This document shows positions 30,054 through 41,895 of a stretch of DNA of 64,000 nucleotides, one piece after another. The stretch comes from Symbiodinium natans (Eukaryota; Sar; Dinophyceae; Suessiales; Symbiodiniaceae), in the NCBI GenBank assembly GCA_905221605.1, contig CAJNDS010000420.1:1-64000 (forward strand), in the 5' to 3' direction. Positions within the stretch are counted from its first letter, which is position 1. Each line of letters begins with the position of its first letter. The position numbers and the translations under genes were made by a program. Under the pieces are notes generated by a model. It worked only from the letters and a program-made list of their open reading frames with translations. It ran no database searches and was not told the origin of the DNA.

Positions 30054-30389
30054 TTGCACGGCCTCTTACAGGCGCCGGCACCATGTTTCGAACGTGGCGA
30101 TGCTGCGCTGTGGGCGCAGTGGGCGTGTGCATGCAGGCCAATTGTTTTTGAAGTGCAGCATCATGTACCCGCTGGTGATATGATTGTGCAGGTTGTGAAA
30201 GAAACCACGACCGGAGAATATATTCCTGTGAAACAGTGCGAAGCTGAGTTTGCGGGGAGCCATGAGACTCATGAGAACACGACAGTTGCAGAGTTGAAGC
30301 TCAGTGAAGCTGTGGCGAAGCCTGAGGCTGCCAGGCGCATTGCAACGACCAACTTGGCCGTGATGCAAAGCATTTTAACTGCTACCTGA
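30054..30389 (+). CDS. Unidentified open reading frame, 111 codons
   Basis: The frame contains a protein-like stretch VFEVQHHVPAGDMIVQVVKE, then TTGEYIPVKQCEAEFAGSHE and a C-terminal helix with AKPEAARRIATTNL, ending in TGA. A good acceptor (CTCTTACAG) at 30,071 suggests it may be an internal or last exon. Composition looks more like real protein than its surroundings. Family unknown. Confidence 0.35.
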   Translation: MHGLLQAPAPCFERGDAALWAQWACACRPIVFEVQHHVPAGDMIVQVVKETTTGEYIPVKQCEAEFAGSHETHENTTVAELKLSEAVAKPEAARRIATTNLAVMQSILTAT

Positions 30390-30654
30390 ATCTCGGCACG
30401 TTGCATCCAAGTTGGCTTGCGGGCATTGGCGGCTTCCGGCATCCCGACCGTCCCGACCGTCTCGACCCAACTCGGACTGCACGGACGAAGTCTGCTGAGA
30501 AGGCACACTTCCAGCTGATGATCTTCAATTTTTGTAAAGGACGGCTTGCAGCTTATTTCCCTTATCGCAAATGTTCAGACTTGCGCCACATAGATAGGTG
30601 CCGTTGACGATGCAAAGTCCGGATCCGCGTTAGCGCAAGTAGCCGTTTGCCGAA

Positions 30655-31775
30655 ATGCCTCTGCGTAACAGAACAAAAGAAGATTGGCTTGCTCAGCTTG
30701 CGCAAGGTCTTGCAGACTCCTCTTCCAAAACAAAGGGTTTGGCGGCTGCTCAGGAGGCTTGCATCGAAAACTTAAAGCTTGGCGGCTTGCCTTTGCCCAT
30801 GGATGCGAATGTGCCGGCCCTGGGCCCTGGGGGACACCAGAGCTGTGCACTTGTGTTGTGGCACCGACCTTGCGCACCCCACATGATCACACATGCAGAT
30901 CCACATGCAGACAATCTGCCAGACATTCCAGGGCACCGGATGCCTGTGAGCATGTATCACTTGGCTACCTTGCTACGGCTGTGCACACGGCCCAAGACTT
31001 GGCACATCAAAAGCAACAGCTGGGCCACAAAGGCATGTTGCCCGTGGATCGTACCCACAGCTTTGAGGACAACGCGCCCGTGGCTCGCGTGCACCTTGCG
31101 AGGCCGAAGTCTCCGCAAGCCTGTACTTGCCATCGCTGCCCGCGAAAAATCAGAAAATCACCACTCATGCCAGATGCCACGTTGATTTGTTTGCTACCTT
31201 TGCGCCGTGCTTCCTGGCACCACCAAAGATTGGCTTGCTCAGCTTGCGCAAGAGGGGGACACCAGAGCTGTGCACTTGTGTTTTGGCACCGACCTTGCAC
31301 ACCCCACATGATCCACATGCAGACAATCTGCCAGACATTCCAGGGCACCGGATGCCTGTGAGCATGTATCACTTGGCTACCTTGCTACGGCTGTGCACAC
31401 GGCCCAAGACTTGGCACATCAAAAGCAACAGCTGGGCCACAAAGGCATGTTGCCCGTGGATCGTACCCACAGCTTTGAGGACAACGCGCCCGTGGCTCGC
31501 GTGCACCTTGCGAGGCCGAAGTCTCCGCAAGCCTGTACTTGCCATCGCTGCCCGCGAAAAATCAGAAAATCACCACTCATGCCAGATGCCACGTTGATTT
31601 GTTTGCTACCTTTGCGCCGTGCTTCCTGGCACCACCAAAGATTGGCTTGCTCAGCTTGCGCAAGAGGGGGACACCAGAGCTGTGCACTTGTGTTTTGGCA
31701 CCGACCTTGCGCACCCCACATGATCCACATTGATCCACATGCAGGGCACCGGATGCCTGTGAGCATGTCTACGCG
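30655..31775 (+). repeat. ~412-425-bp tandem duplication with open frames
   Basis: The block GGACACCAGAGCTGTGCACTT ... CACATGATCCACATGCAG ... GCCAGATGCCACGTTGATTTG occurs at about 30,830, 31,250 and 31,665 (the last truncated); the 31.0 and 31.4 kb copies are nearly identical. The first unit is preceded by a frame from 30,655 with EDWLAQLAQGLADSSSKTKG and ENLKLGGLPLPMDANVPALG, possibly an old exon. A fourth, diverged copy is at 32,505-32,800. Confidence 0.85.
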
Positions 31776-33560
31776 TGTTGCGCTCCCTTGTGTTGGTTCC
31801 TCCTCACGCCGCCCTCACAAGTAGGGAAGGCGCTTTCTCGAAGAGTTTCGCAAGGGTCGCCCGCGCACTCGCTTGCTTGTGCCTGCAGGAGATGCTTATC
31901 AGCACGTTTGCTTGTTTTGCGCTCCCGCTTGTGTTGGCCTGTCTTCGCGCCACCCTCAAAAGTAGGGAGGGTGCTATCTGGTGCGTTTTGCACTCCGCTT
32001 GTGTCGGGTCTACAGAGTCTACACTCCAACTCGCAGCGTGTAGCTGAGTCTCACATGCAAGGCTGCCATCCTGTCCATGACTCAAGCCGTGGCAAGCTTG
32101 CAGGCGCCCTTGAATGGATTGAAGGCCTTGGCGGTTTAGCGCGCTTTAGTCCTGCTTGTGCTGTTGCAGCCTTTATGGTCTTGCTAGGCAAGGGGCCTCG
32201 CACGGATCCTGTTCAAAATCTGGAGCACATATCACTTGGCTACCTTGCGACGGGTGCTATGCGTGCGACCGAACTTTCAGGCAGGATTTGGTTGCCAAGA
32301 CTCGGCACCTCAAAAGCAATAGCTGCGCCAGGCATCGTACCCACAGCTTTGTGGACAACGTGCCCGTGGCTCGCGCAATAGGATGTCCCCGCCAGGCCTC
32401 GGTACACCTTGCGAGGCCGAAGTCTCCGTAGGCCTGTACTTGCCGTCGCTGCCCGCGGAAAATCAGAAAATCACCACTCATGCCAGACGCTACGTGACGT
32501 AGCTTTGTAAAGATTGGCTTGCTCAGTTTGTGCAAGGTCTTGCAGACTCCTCTTCCAATACAAAGGGTTTAGTGGCTGCTCATCACTGGAGGAGGCTGGC
32601 ATCGAAAACTTAAAGCTTGAAAACGATACTGGTTCGATAGGGGACTTGCCTTTGCCCATGGATGCGAAAGTGCCAACCCTGGGCCCAGGAGGACACCAGA
32701 GCTGTGCACTTGTGTTGTGGCACCGACCTTGCGCACCCCACATGATCCAGATGCAGACAAGCTGCCAGACTTTCCAGGGCACCGGATGTCTGTGAGCATG
32801 TCTGCGCGTGTTGCGCTCCCTTGTGTTGGTTTGTCCTCACGCCACCTTCACAAGTAGGGAGGGCGCTTTCTCGAAGAGTTTCGCAAGGGGCGCCCGCGCA
32901 CTCGCTTGCTTGTGCCAGGGGATGCTTATGAGCACATCTGCTTCTTTTGTGCTCCCCTTGTGTTGGTTTGTCCTCGCGCCACCCTCAAAAGTAGGGAGGG
33001 TGCTATCTTGTGTGTTGTGCATCCCTGTGTGTCTACAGTCCAACTCGCAGCGTGTAGCTGAGTCTCACATGCAAGGCTGCCATCCTGTCCATGATTCTGA
33101 ATGGATTGAAGGCCTTGGTTTGGCGGTTTAGCGCCCGCGCCCACGCCTTAGTCCTGCTTGTGCTGTTGCAGCCTTTATGGTCTTGCTAAGCCAGGGGCCT
33201 CGCACGGATCCTGTTCAAAATCTGGAGCACTGTCACTTAGCTACCTCGCGACGGGTGCTATGCACACGACAGAGCTTTCAAGACTTGGCACCTCAAAAGC
33301 AAGAGCTGGCCCACAAAGGCATTTTGCCCATGGATGGTGCCCACAGCTTTGTGGACGACGCGCCCGTGGCTCGCACACTTGGATGTTTCCACCAGGCCTC
33401 GGTACACCTTGCGAGGCCGAAGTCTCCGTAGGCCTGTACTTGCCGTCGCTGCCCGCGGCAAACAGAAAATCACCACTTATGGTTCCTATCCACAGAGCTA
33501 CACATTGAGAGACATGCACCTTTCTACTTCTCAAGGCGGCGCAAAAGCAAATTAGAACAT
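31775..33560 (+). repeat. ~1.03-kb tandem segmental duplication
   Basis: The block starting CGCTCCCTTGTGTTGGTT ... CCCTCACAAGTAGGGA at about 31,781 recurs at about 32,815. Matching downstream parts (GCAAGGCTGCCATCCTGTCC at 32,058 and 33,069; TTATGGTCTTGCTA at 32,173 and 33,175) show diverged copies with indels. A shorter internal unit (TTGTGTTGG..TGTCCTCGCGCCACCCTCA) is itself repeated in each copy. Confidence 0.85.
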
Positions 33561-34700
33561 GCTCAGCCTGACGTGGCTGTGCTCCAAACCGGCTGCATGC
33601 CAGACGCCACGTAGCTTTGTTTGCTGCCTTTGCGCCGTACTTCCTGGCACCACCTCATTTGGCAAGTAGCATGTGTTTCCACGAAGCATCACCCTGCCAG
33701 CGAAACGAGGGCGGCCAGGTATCGCACGCATGCATCAGCAGCCACGCCACATTGGAGGTCATCCAGGCACGGAAGCACTGGAGCCACCAACCTGCCTCGG
33801 AGTTTCAGCTCAACAGATGCGTCGTACCCGAGCGGGTATTCCTCAAAATCGAAATCAAAGGTATGGGGCGAGCTTCTTGCGCCAGCTCTTGACCGACTCC
33901 ATATTCACTCAGAGAAAGTGTCAGAGGACGCCACAGGTGCTCACTCCAACCTGCCCTGTACTCTTGTGATGCAGCCGACATGGGCGGATTTCGAGCCCCC
34001 CTATGTTCAAAAAATATGTGTGCCTGCCCTTGCGTGCGTATCGCGAAACTGTGCTTGTTCCCGTGCTTCTCGAGCTTGCTGACTGCAGCGAGTTGCCGCG
34101 CAGCGGTGCCCACTTCGGTATGTAGACGGGTGCTGTCGAGCACCGCGGCAGTCATGCCAGACGCTGTGTGCGGGCCTGTTCGGGCCCTGGCACAGAGGGC
34201 TGAGATGCTGCTTTGTTGGTATTGCGCTCTGCCGCAGGCGCTGTTCGTTCTCCAGCTCTTGCGTGTCTGACAGCCGCAGTTGCTAGCGGACGTGGTGAAG
34301 ACATCGGTGCCCCAAGCCCGTCCTGCCAGCGCGCAGTAGCTGGTCTCGGCCGCCGCTGCGGAGCGCTGTTGCGCATTGCCCCAGTCGCATTCTGCGCCTC
34401 GTGGGTTAGCTGGTCAGCACTGCCCTCGGCTATAACTGCCGGAACGGGGGGGCTGCCCTTTCGGCAATTAAGTTTCGGCAGTCAGTGCCGGATCTCGATG
34501 CGGGGGTCGAGAAATGCCCTCGGCATTTTCCAATCTCCCCTACCCTTATAATCCAAGGGGATTGGTCAGCCTTCGCACGGGCGGCGCCTAACCAAGCTTG
34601 TGTGCCCAAAGGAAGCCAACGTTTGCACTCATCAATTCTTATCCCTGACCTTGGAGGGTTTGGCAAATCCAGCACCTGGTTGGCGAGATCGGCGCTGGAC
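33561..34700. other. Unassigned sequence with a stray 1.04-kb-family fragment
   Basis: Around 34,040-34,190 it carries a diverged fragment of the unit tandemly repeated at 37.4-41.9 kb (GTCGAGCACCGCGG ... GCCAGACG ... GGGCCCTGGCACA). Open frames here have no recognisable family. Confidence 0.6.
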
Positions 34701-37000
34701 ATCCCCACTTCACAGCTCCAGGCCCAAGTCAAGATGTTAGCCCCCCTAAACTAAACCCGAAACCCGAAACCCTAAACTCAAACTGAGGTCTTGAAAAGAT
34801 TTGAAAAGCCAAAAGGGAGTATCCGACGGATCCGGCCAATCGTAAGGTTCCGAAATCGGACATTGTGCAAGCGGATATCGTCCATGTTTCTCCCTGAGGC
34901 CCTCGGCATCCGGAAGGTATCGATGCACTGCGCCCGGTCGACTAGAAGTCACTCCCTCTCCGGGCGAGCGTGAAATCCACCTCAGCGGCTCTGCCATTTG
35001 CCCGGCTGCGTCCCATCCTACACATCGCGTCTGACTGTGGACAGGCAAGGCAATACAACGTTACAATGTTCTCCTCTCCTGGACAGGCAAGGCATCGTGA
35101 GAAGGCTTGGGGATTTCGGAGCTCGAGCTTTGTGACCTTTCTCGTTTAATTGCCAGTCCTTGGCAATGTTAAAGGAAACAAAGGCGAGCGTCCTGTCGGG
35201 TGGTAATCTTTTAGGGAAATGGGGTTTCTTTAGGGTTAACCCTATTCCGGCCATATGGCCAGCTCATATCGGCGCTGAACATTGCCCGCCATGTGTTGCA
35301 CCTGGAACCAGCTGTACAAACTTCCGTGCAGCAACATTACATAATACCCAAGCGCCGAACGCGATGCTGCTAAGGCCTAGAATCCAAGCCAAGCCCAAGT
35401 TGAAGAATCCTTGCCAGGACGTTCTGCGCTCCCCTGTGTGTTGTTTTGTCCTGGCGCCGCCCTCACAAGCAGGGAAGGTAAAGTCATGCTGGCATACGCG
35501 AGCCATTTTGTTCGGTTTCGCACCGGCCTCGAAACAAGTCCCACTTTAGGATTCCAGGCCTAGGACACAACTCCACTTCACAGCTCCAGGCCCACGTCAA
35601 GATGTTCTAAACCCTAAACCCTAAACTGAGATCAACCCCGCAGTGCTGTGGCTAGTCGGGTGCAAAAAAAAAACAACGGAGGTCTTGAAAAGCCAAAACG
35701 GAGCATCCGAAGCCTCTGATTTTGTGGCCGAGGCCATCTCAGGGAACGGATCTTCCGGCCACCTAGGATTGACATGCTGCTTGGGTGATCTGCCGTTGGG
35801 AATCCTAAGGTTCCTAAATCGGACGTTGTGCAAGCAGATATCGTCCATCTTTCTCCCTGAGGCCCTCGGCATCCGGAATGTACCGATGCACCGCGCCCGG
35901 TCGACTTGCGTCTACAAGTCACTCCCTCTCCGGGTGAGCGCGCATTCCTCAGCGTCGGCTTGGGGATTTTGGAGCTCGAGCTTTGTTCAAGCAGATATCG
36001 CGATCTTTCTCCCTGAGGCCCTGGGACTTGCGTCTAGAAGTCACTCCCTCTCCGGGTGAGCGCGCATTCCTCAGCGGCTCTGCCATTTGCCCGGGTGGCT
36101 GCCTACCATCCTCCACATCGCGTCCGACTGTAAACAGGCATAGTGACAAGGCTTGGGGATTTTGGAGCTCGAGCTTTGTGAACTGGCCATCCAGCTCATA
36201 TCGGCGCTGAACATTGCCTGCCATCCATGTGTTGCACCTGGAATCAGCTGTACCAACTTGCGTGCAGCAACATCCGGGGAAAGAGCGCTGCCAACCTTGG
36301 CGGCCCACATATTGCCCAAGCGCCGAACGCGATGCTGCTAAGGCCTAGAATCCAAGCCAAGCCCAAGTTGAAGAATCCTTGCCAGGACGTTCTGCGCTCC
36401 CCTGTGTGTTGTTTTGTCCTGGCGCCGCCCTCACAAGCAGGGAAGGTAAAGTCATGCTGGCATACGCGAGCCATTTTGTTCGGTTTCGCACCGGCCTCGA
36501 AACAAGTCCCACTTTAGGATTCCAGGCCTAGGACACAACTCCACTTCACAGCTCCAGGCCCACGTCAAGATGTTCTAAACCCTAAACCCTAAACTGAGAT
36601 CAACCCCGCAGTGCTGTGGCTAGTCGGGTGCCAAAAAAAGCGGAGGTCTTGAAAAGCCAACACGGAGTATTCGAAGCCTCTGATTTTGTGGCCGAGGCCA
36701 TCTCAGGGAACGGATCTTCCGGCCACCTAGGATTGACATGCTGCTTGGGTGATCTGCCGTTGGGAATCCTAAGGTTCCTAAATCGGACGTTGTGCAAGCA
36801 GATATCGTCCATCTTTCTCCCTGAGGCCCTCGGCATCCGGAATGTACCGATGCACCGCGCCCGGTCGACTTGCGTCTACAAGTCACTCCCTCTCCGGGTG
36901 AGCGTGCATTCACCAGCGTCGGCTTGGGGATTTTGGAGCTCGAGCTTTGTGAACCGGCCACCCAGCTCATGAGGAGCTACGCAGTGATTGCGGAAGCCGC
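34700..37000 (+). repeat. ~0.97-kb repeat, three copies with telomere-like motif
   Basis: Each copy has CACAGCTCCAGGCCCA..TCAAGATGTT followed by a CTAAACCCTAAAC-type motif (34,744-34,788; 35,607-35,627; 36,575-36,596), then a block ending in ATTTTGGAGCTCGAGCTTTGT. Copies 2 and 3 are 968 bp apart and nearly identical over long stretches (for example 35,356 and 36,324). Copy 1 is more diverged. The CCCTCACAAGCAGGGAAGG motif of the 31.8-33 kb duplication is also embedded. Confidence 0.85.
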
Positions 37001-40000
37001 CTGGCGCTGCGTTGTCACGGGTTTCCAGCAGGCAGCAGAACACAGCTCGAGATGCAAGTCGTAGTTGCGCAGGCGTTTGCCTCCTGAAAACTTCGACGGC
37101 AAGCCAGCTTCTGGTAGGGTCTCGGAGTATCGCGGAACTTTGCTTGTTCCCGTTCTTCTCATGCCTGCTGACTGCAGCGCGGTGCCGCGCCGCGGTGTCC
37201 ACTTCGGTTTGTTGACGGGAGTTGTTGAGCACCGCAGACAGCGCGTGCAGGCCTGCTTCGGGCCCTGGCACACAGGGCCCTGTTTACCTCTCCTCATCTT
37301 CGGCTTAGGCTTGGTCAGACCTGGTCGATAGCTGGCAAACTGACAAAATCTGTTGAGTGTTGCTTGTCAGCAATGGCGCAGTGCTGTCACGAGTTTCCGG
37401 CAGGCAGTAGAACACAGCTCGAGCTGCAAGTCATAGTTGCGCAGGCGCTTGCCTCCTGAAAACTTCGACGGCCAGCTTCTTGTAGGGTCTCGGAGCCTCG
37501 GGGAACTTAGCTTGTTCCCAAGCTTCGCGCGCCTGCTGACTGCAGCGCGGTGCCGCGCCGCGGTGTCCACTTCGGTTTGTTGACTGGAGCTGTCGAGCAC
37601 CGCGGCCCTCATGCCAGACGGCGCGTGCAGGCCTGCTTCGGGCCCTGGCACACAGGGCACTGCTTGCCTCTCCTCATCTTAGGCTTAGGCTTAGACAGTA
37701 CTCAACACCCGGGTTGCTTAGGTTTCTGTGGTTTGGGACTGCGCAGCCACTGCTTGCTTGAGTCGAGAGGGGAGCACAATCGACCCAACCTGTTTGTCGA
37801 TCGCAAGGGGCCATCGAAGCACTAAGCTTCGAAAGCAACATCCGGAGATGCTCCTCGAAACTCGAAGTCAGCAAACCCTGAGCTTCCACTATCGCGTCTT
37901 TAGGTCATGCACCTTCTCAGGGCAGGTTGCGCGACCTCACCAAGCCCGTGTCGTCAGCATAGCGCAGGCTGGTCTTCAGAGCGGCCAGCTTCAGTGATCG
38001 TGAGAGGACTGCAACGTTGGGGTCCCGTTCGGGAGGGCCACCTGGGTGGCTCCGCCCATCAAGAGCACATGCTTGGCCTCGCAGTTCTTGTCGGCCCTTG
38101 CAGGCGTGAAAGTCCGTCCCTGGCTGCTTGTTGGACCGATTAGGTTCCAGAAGGCTACTGAGGCCTTGCAGTTTACAGTGTGTCCCCAGCAGCTTGATCT
38201 TGGAGTCTCTGAGCCCAGTGGCTCTGCCATTTGCCCGGCTGACTGCCATCCTGCACAGTGACAAGGCTTGGGGATTTTGGAGCTCGAGCTGACCTGGCCA
38301 TCCAGCTCATGAGGAGCCACGCAGTGATTGCGGAAGCCGCCTGCCTCACAGCCGTAGACATGGTCGATAGCTGGCAAGCTGACAAAATTTGTTGAGCGTT
38401 GCTTGTCAGCAACGGCGCTGCGCTGTCACGAGTTTCCGGCAGTAGAACGCAGCTCGAGCTGCAAGTCATAGTTGCGCAGGCGCTTGCCTCCTGAAAACTT
38501 CGACGGCCAGCTTCTTGTAGGGTCTCGGAGCCTCGGGGAACTTAGCTTGTTCCCAAGCTTCGCGCGCCTGCTGACTGCAGCGCGGTGCCGCGGCGCGGTG
38601 TCCACTTCGGTTTGTTGACGGGAGCTGTCGAGCACCGCGGCCCTCATGCCAGACGGCGCGTGCAGGCCTGCTTCGGGCCCTGGCACACAGGGCACTGCTT
38701 GCCTCTCCTCATCTTAGGCTTAGGCTTAGACAGTACTCAACACCCGGGTTGCTTAGGTTTCTGTGGTTTGGGACTGCGCAGCCACTGCTTGCTTGAGTCG
38801 AGAGGGGAGCACAATCGACCCAACCTGTTTGTCGATCGCAAGGGGCCATCGAAGCACTAAGCTTCGAAAGCAACATCCGGAGATGCTCCTCGAAACTCGA
38901 AGTCAGCAAACCCTGAGCTTCCACTATCGCGTCTTTAGGTCATGCACCTTCTCAGGGCAGGTTGCGCGACCTCACCAAGCCCGTGTCGTCAGCATAGCGC
39001 AGGCTGGTCTTCAGAGCGGCCAGCTTCAGTGATCGACGTGAGAGGACTGCAACGTTGGGGTCCCGTTCGGGAGGGCCACCTGGGTGGCTCCGCCCATCAA
39101 GAGCACATGCTTGGCCTCGCAGTTCTTGTCGGCCCTTGCAGGCGTGAAAGTCCGTCCCTGGCTGCTTGTTGGACCGATTAGGTTCCAGAAGGCTACTGAG
39201 CCTTGCAGTTTACAGTGTGTCCCCAGCAGCTTGATCTTGGAGTCTCTGAGCCCAGTGGCTCTGCCATTTGCCCGGCTGACTGCCATCCTGCACAGTGACA
39301 AGGCTTGGGGATTTTGGAGCTCGAGCTGACCTGGCCATCCAGCTCATGAGGAGCCACGCAGTGATTGCGGAAGCCGCCTGCCTCACAGCCGTAGACATGG
39401 TCGATAGCTGGCAAGCTGACAAAATTTGTTGAGCGTTGCTTGTCAGCAACGGCGCTGCGCTGTCACGAGTTTCCGGCAGTAGAACGCAGCTCGAGCTGCA
39501 AGTCATAGTTGCGCAGGCGCTTGCCTCCTGAAAACTTCGACGGCCAGCTTCTTGTAGGGTCTCGGAGCCTCGGGGAACTTAGCTTGTTCCCAAGCTTCGC
39601 GCGCCTGCTGACTGCAGCACGGTGCCGCGCCGCGGTGTCCACTTCGGTTTGTTGACGGGAGCTGTCGAGCACCGCGGCCCTCATGCCAGACGGCGCGTGC
39701 AGGCCTGCTTCGGGCCCTGGCACACAGGGCACTGCTTGCCTCTCCTCATCTTAGGCTTAGGCTTAGACAGTACTCAACACCCGGGTTGCTTAGGTTTCTG
39801 TGGTTTGGGACTGCGCAGCCACTGCTTGCTTGAGTCGAGAGGGGAGCACAATCGACCCAACCTGTTTGTCGATCGCAAGGGGCCATCGAAGCACTAAGCT
39901 TCGAAAGCAACATCCGGAGATGCTCCTCGAAACTCGAAGTCAGCAAACCCTGAGCTTCCACTATCGCGTCTTTAGGTCATGCACCTTCTCAGGGCAGGTT

Positions 40001-41895
40001 GCGCGACCTCACCAAGCCCGTGTCGTCAGCATAGCGCAGGCTGGTCTTCAGAGCGGCCAGCTTCAGTGATCGACGTGAGAGGACTGCAACGTTGGGGTCC
40101 CGTTCGGGAGGGCCACCTGGGTGGCTCCGCCCATCAAGAGCACATGCTTGGCCTCGCAGTTCTTGTCGGCCCTTGCAGGCGTGAAAGTCCGTCCCTGGCT
40201 GCTTGTTGGACCGATTAGGTTCCAGAAGGCTACTGAGGCCTTGCAGTTTACAGTGTGTCCCCAGCAGCTTGATCTTGGAGTCTCTGAGCCCAGTGGCTCT
40301 GCCATTTGCCCGGCTGACTGCCATCCTGCACAGTGACAAGGCTTGGGGATTTTGGAGCTCGAGCTGACCTGGCCATCCAGCTCATGAGGAGCCACGCAGT
40401 GATTGCGGAAGCCGCCTGCCTCACAGCCGTAGACATGGTCGATAGCTGGCAAGCTGACAAAATTTGTTGAGCGTTGCTTGTCAGCAACGGCGCTGCGCTG
40501 TCACGAGTTTCCGGCAGTAGAACGCAGCTCGAGCTGCAAGTCATAGTTGCGCAGGCGCTTGCCTCCTGAAAACTTCGACGGCCAGCTTCTTGTAGGGTCT
40601 CGGAGCCTCGGGGAACTTAGCTTGTTCCCAAGCTTCGCGCGCCTGCTGACTGCAGCGCGGTGCCGCGGCGCGGTGTCCACTTCGGTTTGTTGACGGGAGC
40701 TGTCGAGCACCGCGGCCCTCATGCCAGACGGCGCGTGCAGGCCTGCTTCGGGCCCTGGCACACAGGGCACTGCTTGCCTCTCCTCATCTTAGGCTTAGGC
40801 TTAGACAGTACTCAACACCCGGGTTGCTTGGGTTTCTGTGGTTTGGGACTGCGCAGCCACTGCTTGCTTGAGTCGAGAGGGGAGCACAATCGACCCAACC
40901 TGTTTGTCGATCGCAAGGGGCCATCGAAGCACTAAGCTTCGAAAGCAACATCCGGAGATGCTCCTCGAAACTCGAAGTCAGCAAACCCTGAGCTTCCACT
41001 ATCGCGTCTTTAGGTCATGCACCTTCTCAGGGCAGGTTGCGCGACCTCACCAAGCCCGTGTCGTCAGCATAGCGCACTCTGGTCTTCAGAGCGGCCAGCT
41101 TCAGTGATCGACGTGAGAGGACTGCAACGTTGGGGTCCCGTTCGGGAGGGCCACCTGGGTGGCTCCGCCCATCAAGAGCACATGCTTGGCCTCGCAGTTC
41201 TTGTCGGCCCTTGCAGGCGTGAAAGTCCGTCCCTGGCTGCTTGTTGGACCGATTAGGTTCCAGAAGGCTACTGAGGCCTTGCAGTTTACAGTGTGTCCCC
41301 AGCAGCTTGATCTTGGAGTCTCTGAGCCCAGTGGCTCTGCCATTTGCCCGGCTGACTGCCATCCTGCACAGTGACAAGGCTTGGGGATTTTGGAGCTCGA
41401 GCTGACCTGGCCATCCAGCTCATGAGGAGCCACGCAGTGATTGCGGAAGCCGCCTGCCTCACAGCCGTAGACATGGTCGATAGCTGGCAAGCTGACAAAA
41501 TTTGTTGAGCGTTGCTTGTCAGCAACGGCGCTGCGCTGTCACGAGTTTCCGGCAGTAGAACGCAGCTCGAGCTGCAAGTCATAGTTGCGCAGGCGCTTGC
41601 CTCCTGAAAACTTCGACGGCCAGCTTCTTGTAGGGTCTCGGAGCCTCGGGGAACTTAGCTTGTTCCCAAGCTTCGCGCGCCTGCTGACTGCAGCGCGGTG
41701 CCGCGCCGCGGTGTCCACTTCGGTTTGTTGACGGGAGCTGTCGAGCACCGCGGCCCTCATGCCAGACGGCGCGTGCAGGCCTGCTTCGGGCCCTGGCACA
41801 CAGATCACTGCTTGCCTCTCCTCATCTTAGGCTTAGGCTTAGACAGTACTCAACACCCGGGTTGCTTGGGTTTCTGTGGTTTGGGACTGCGCACA
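36970..41895 (+). repeat. 1.04-kb tandem array, four full copies plus partial ends
   Basis: Four nearly identical units start at about 37,380, 38,414, 39,452 and 40,489 (spacing 1,035, 1,037 and 1,038 bp), with a partial fifth ending at 41,895 and a diverged partial copy at 36,970-37,350. Copies differ by a few substitutions and small indels. On the minus strand each full unit encodes LAALKTSLRYADDTGLVRS, containing a YADD sequence like the active-site box of reverse transcriptases, but no other domain is visible. Confidence 0.95.
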
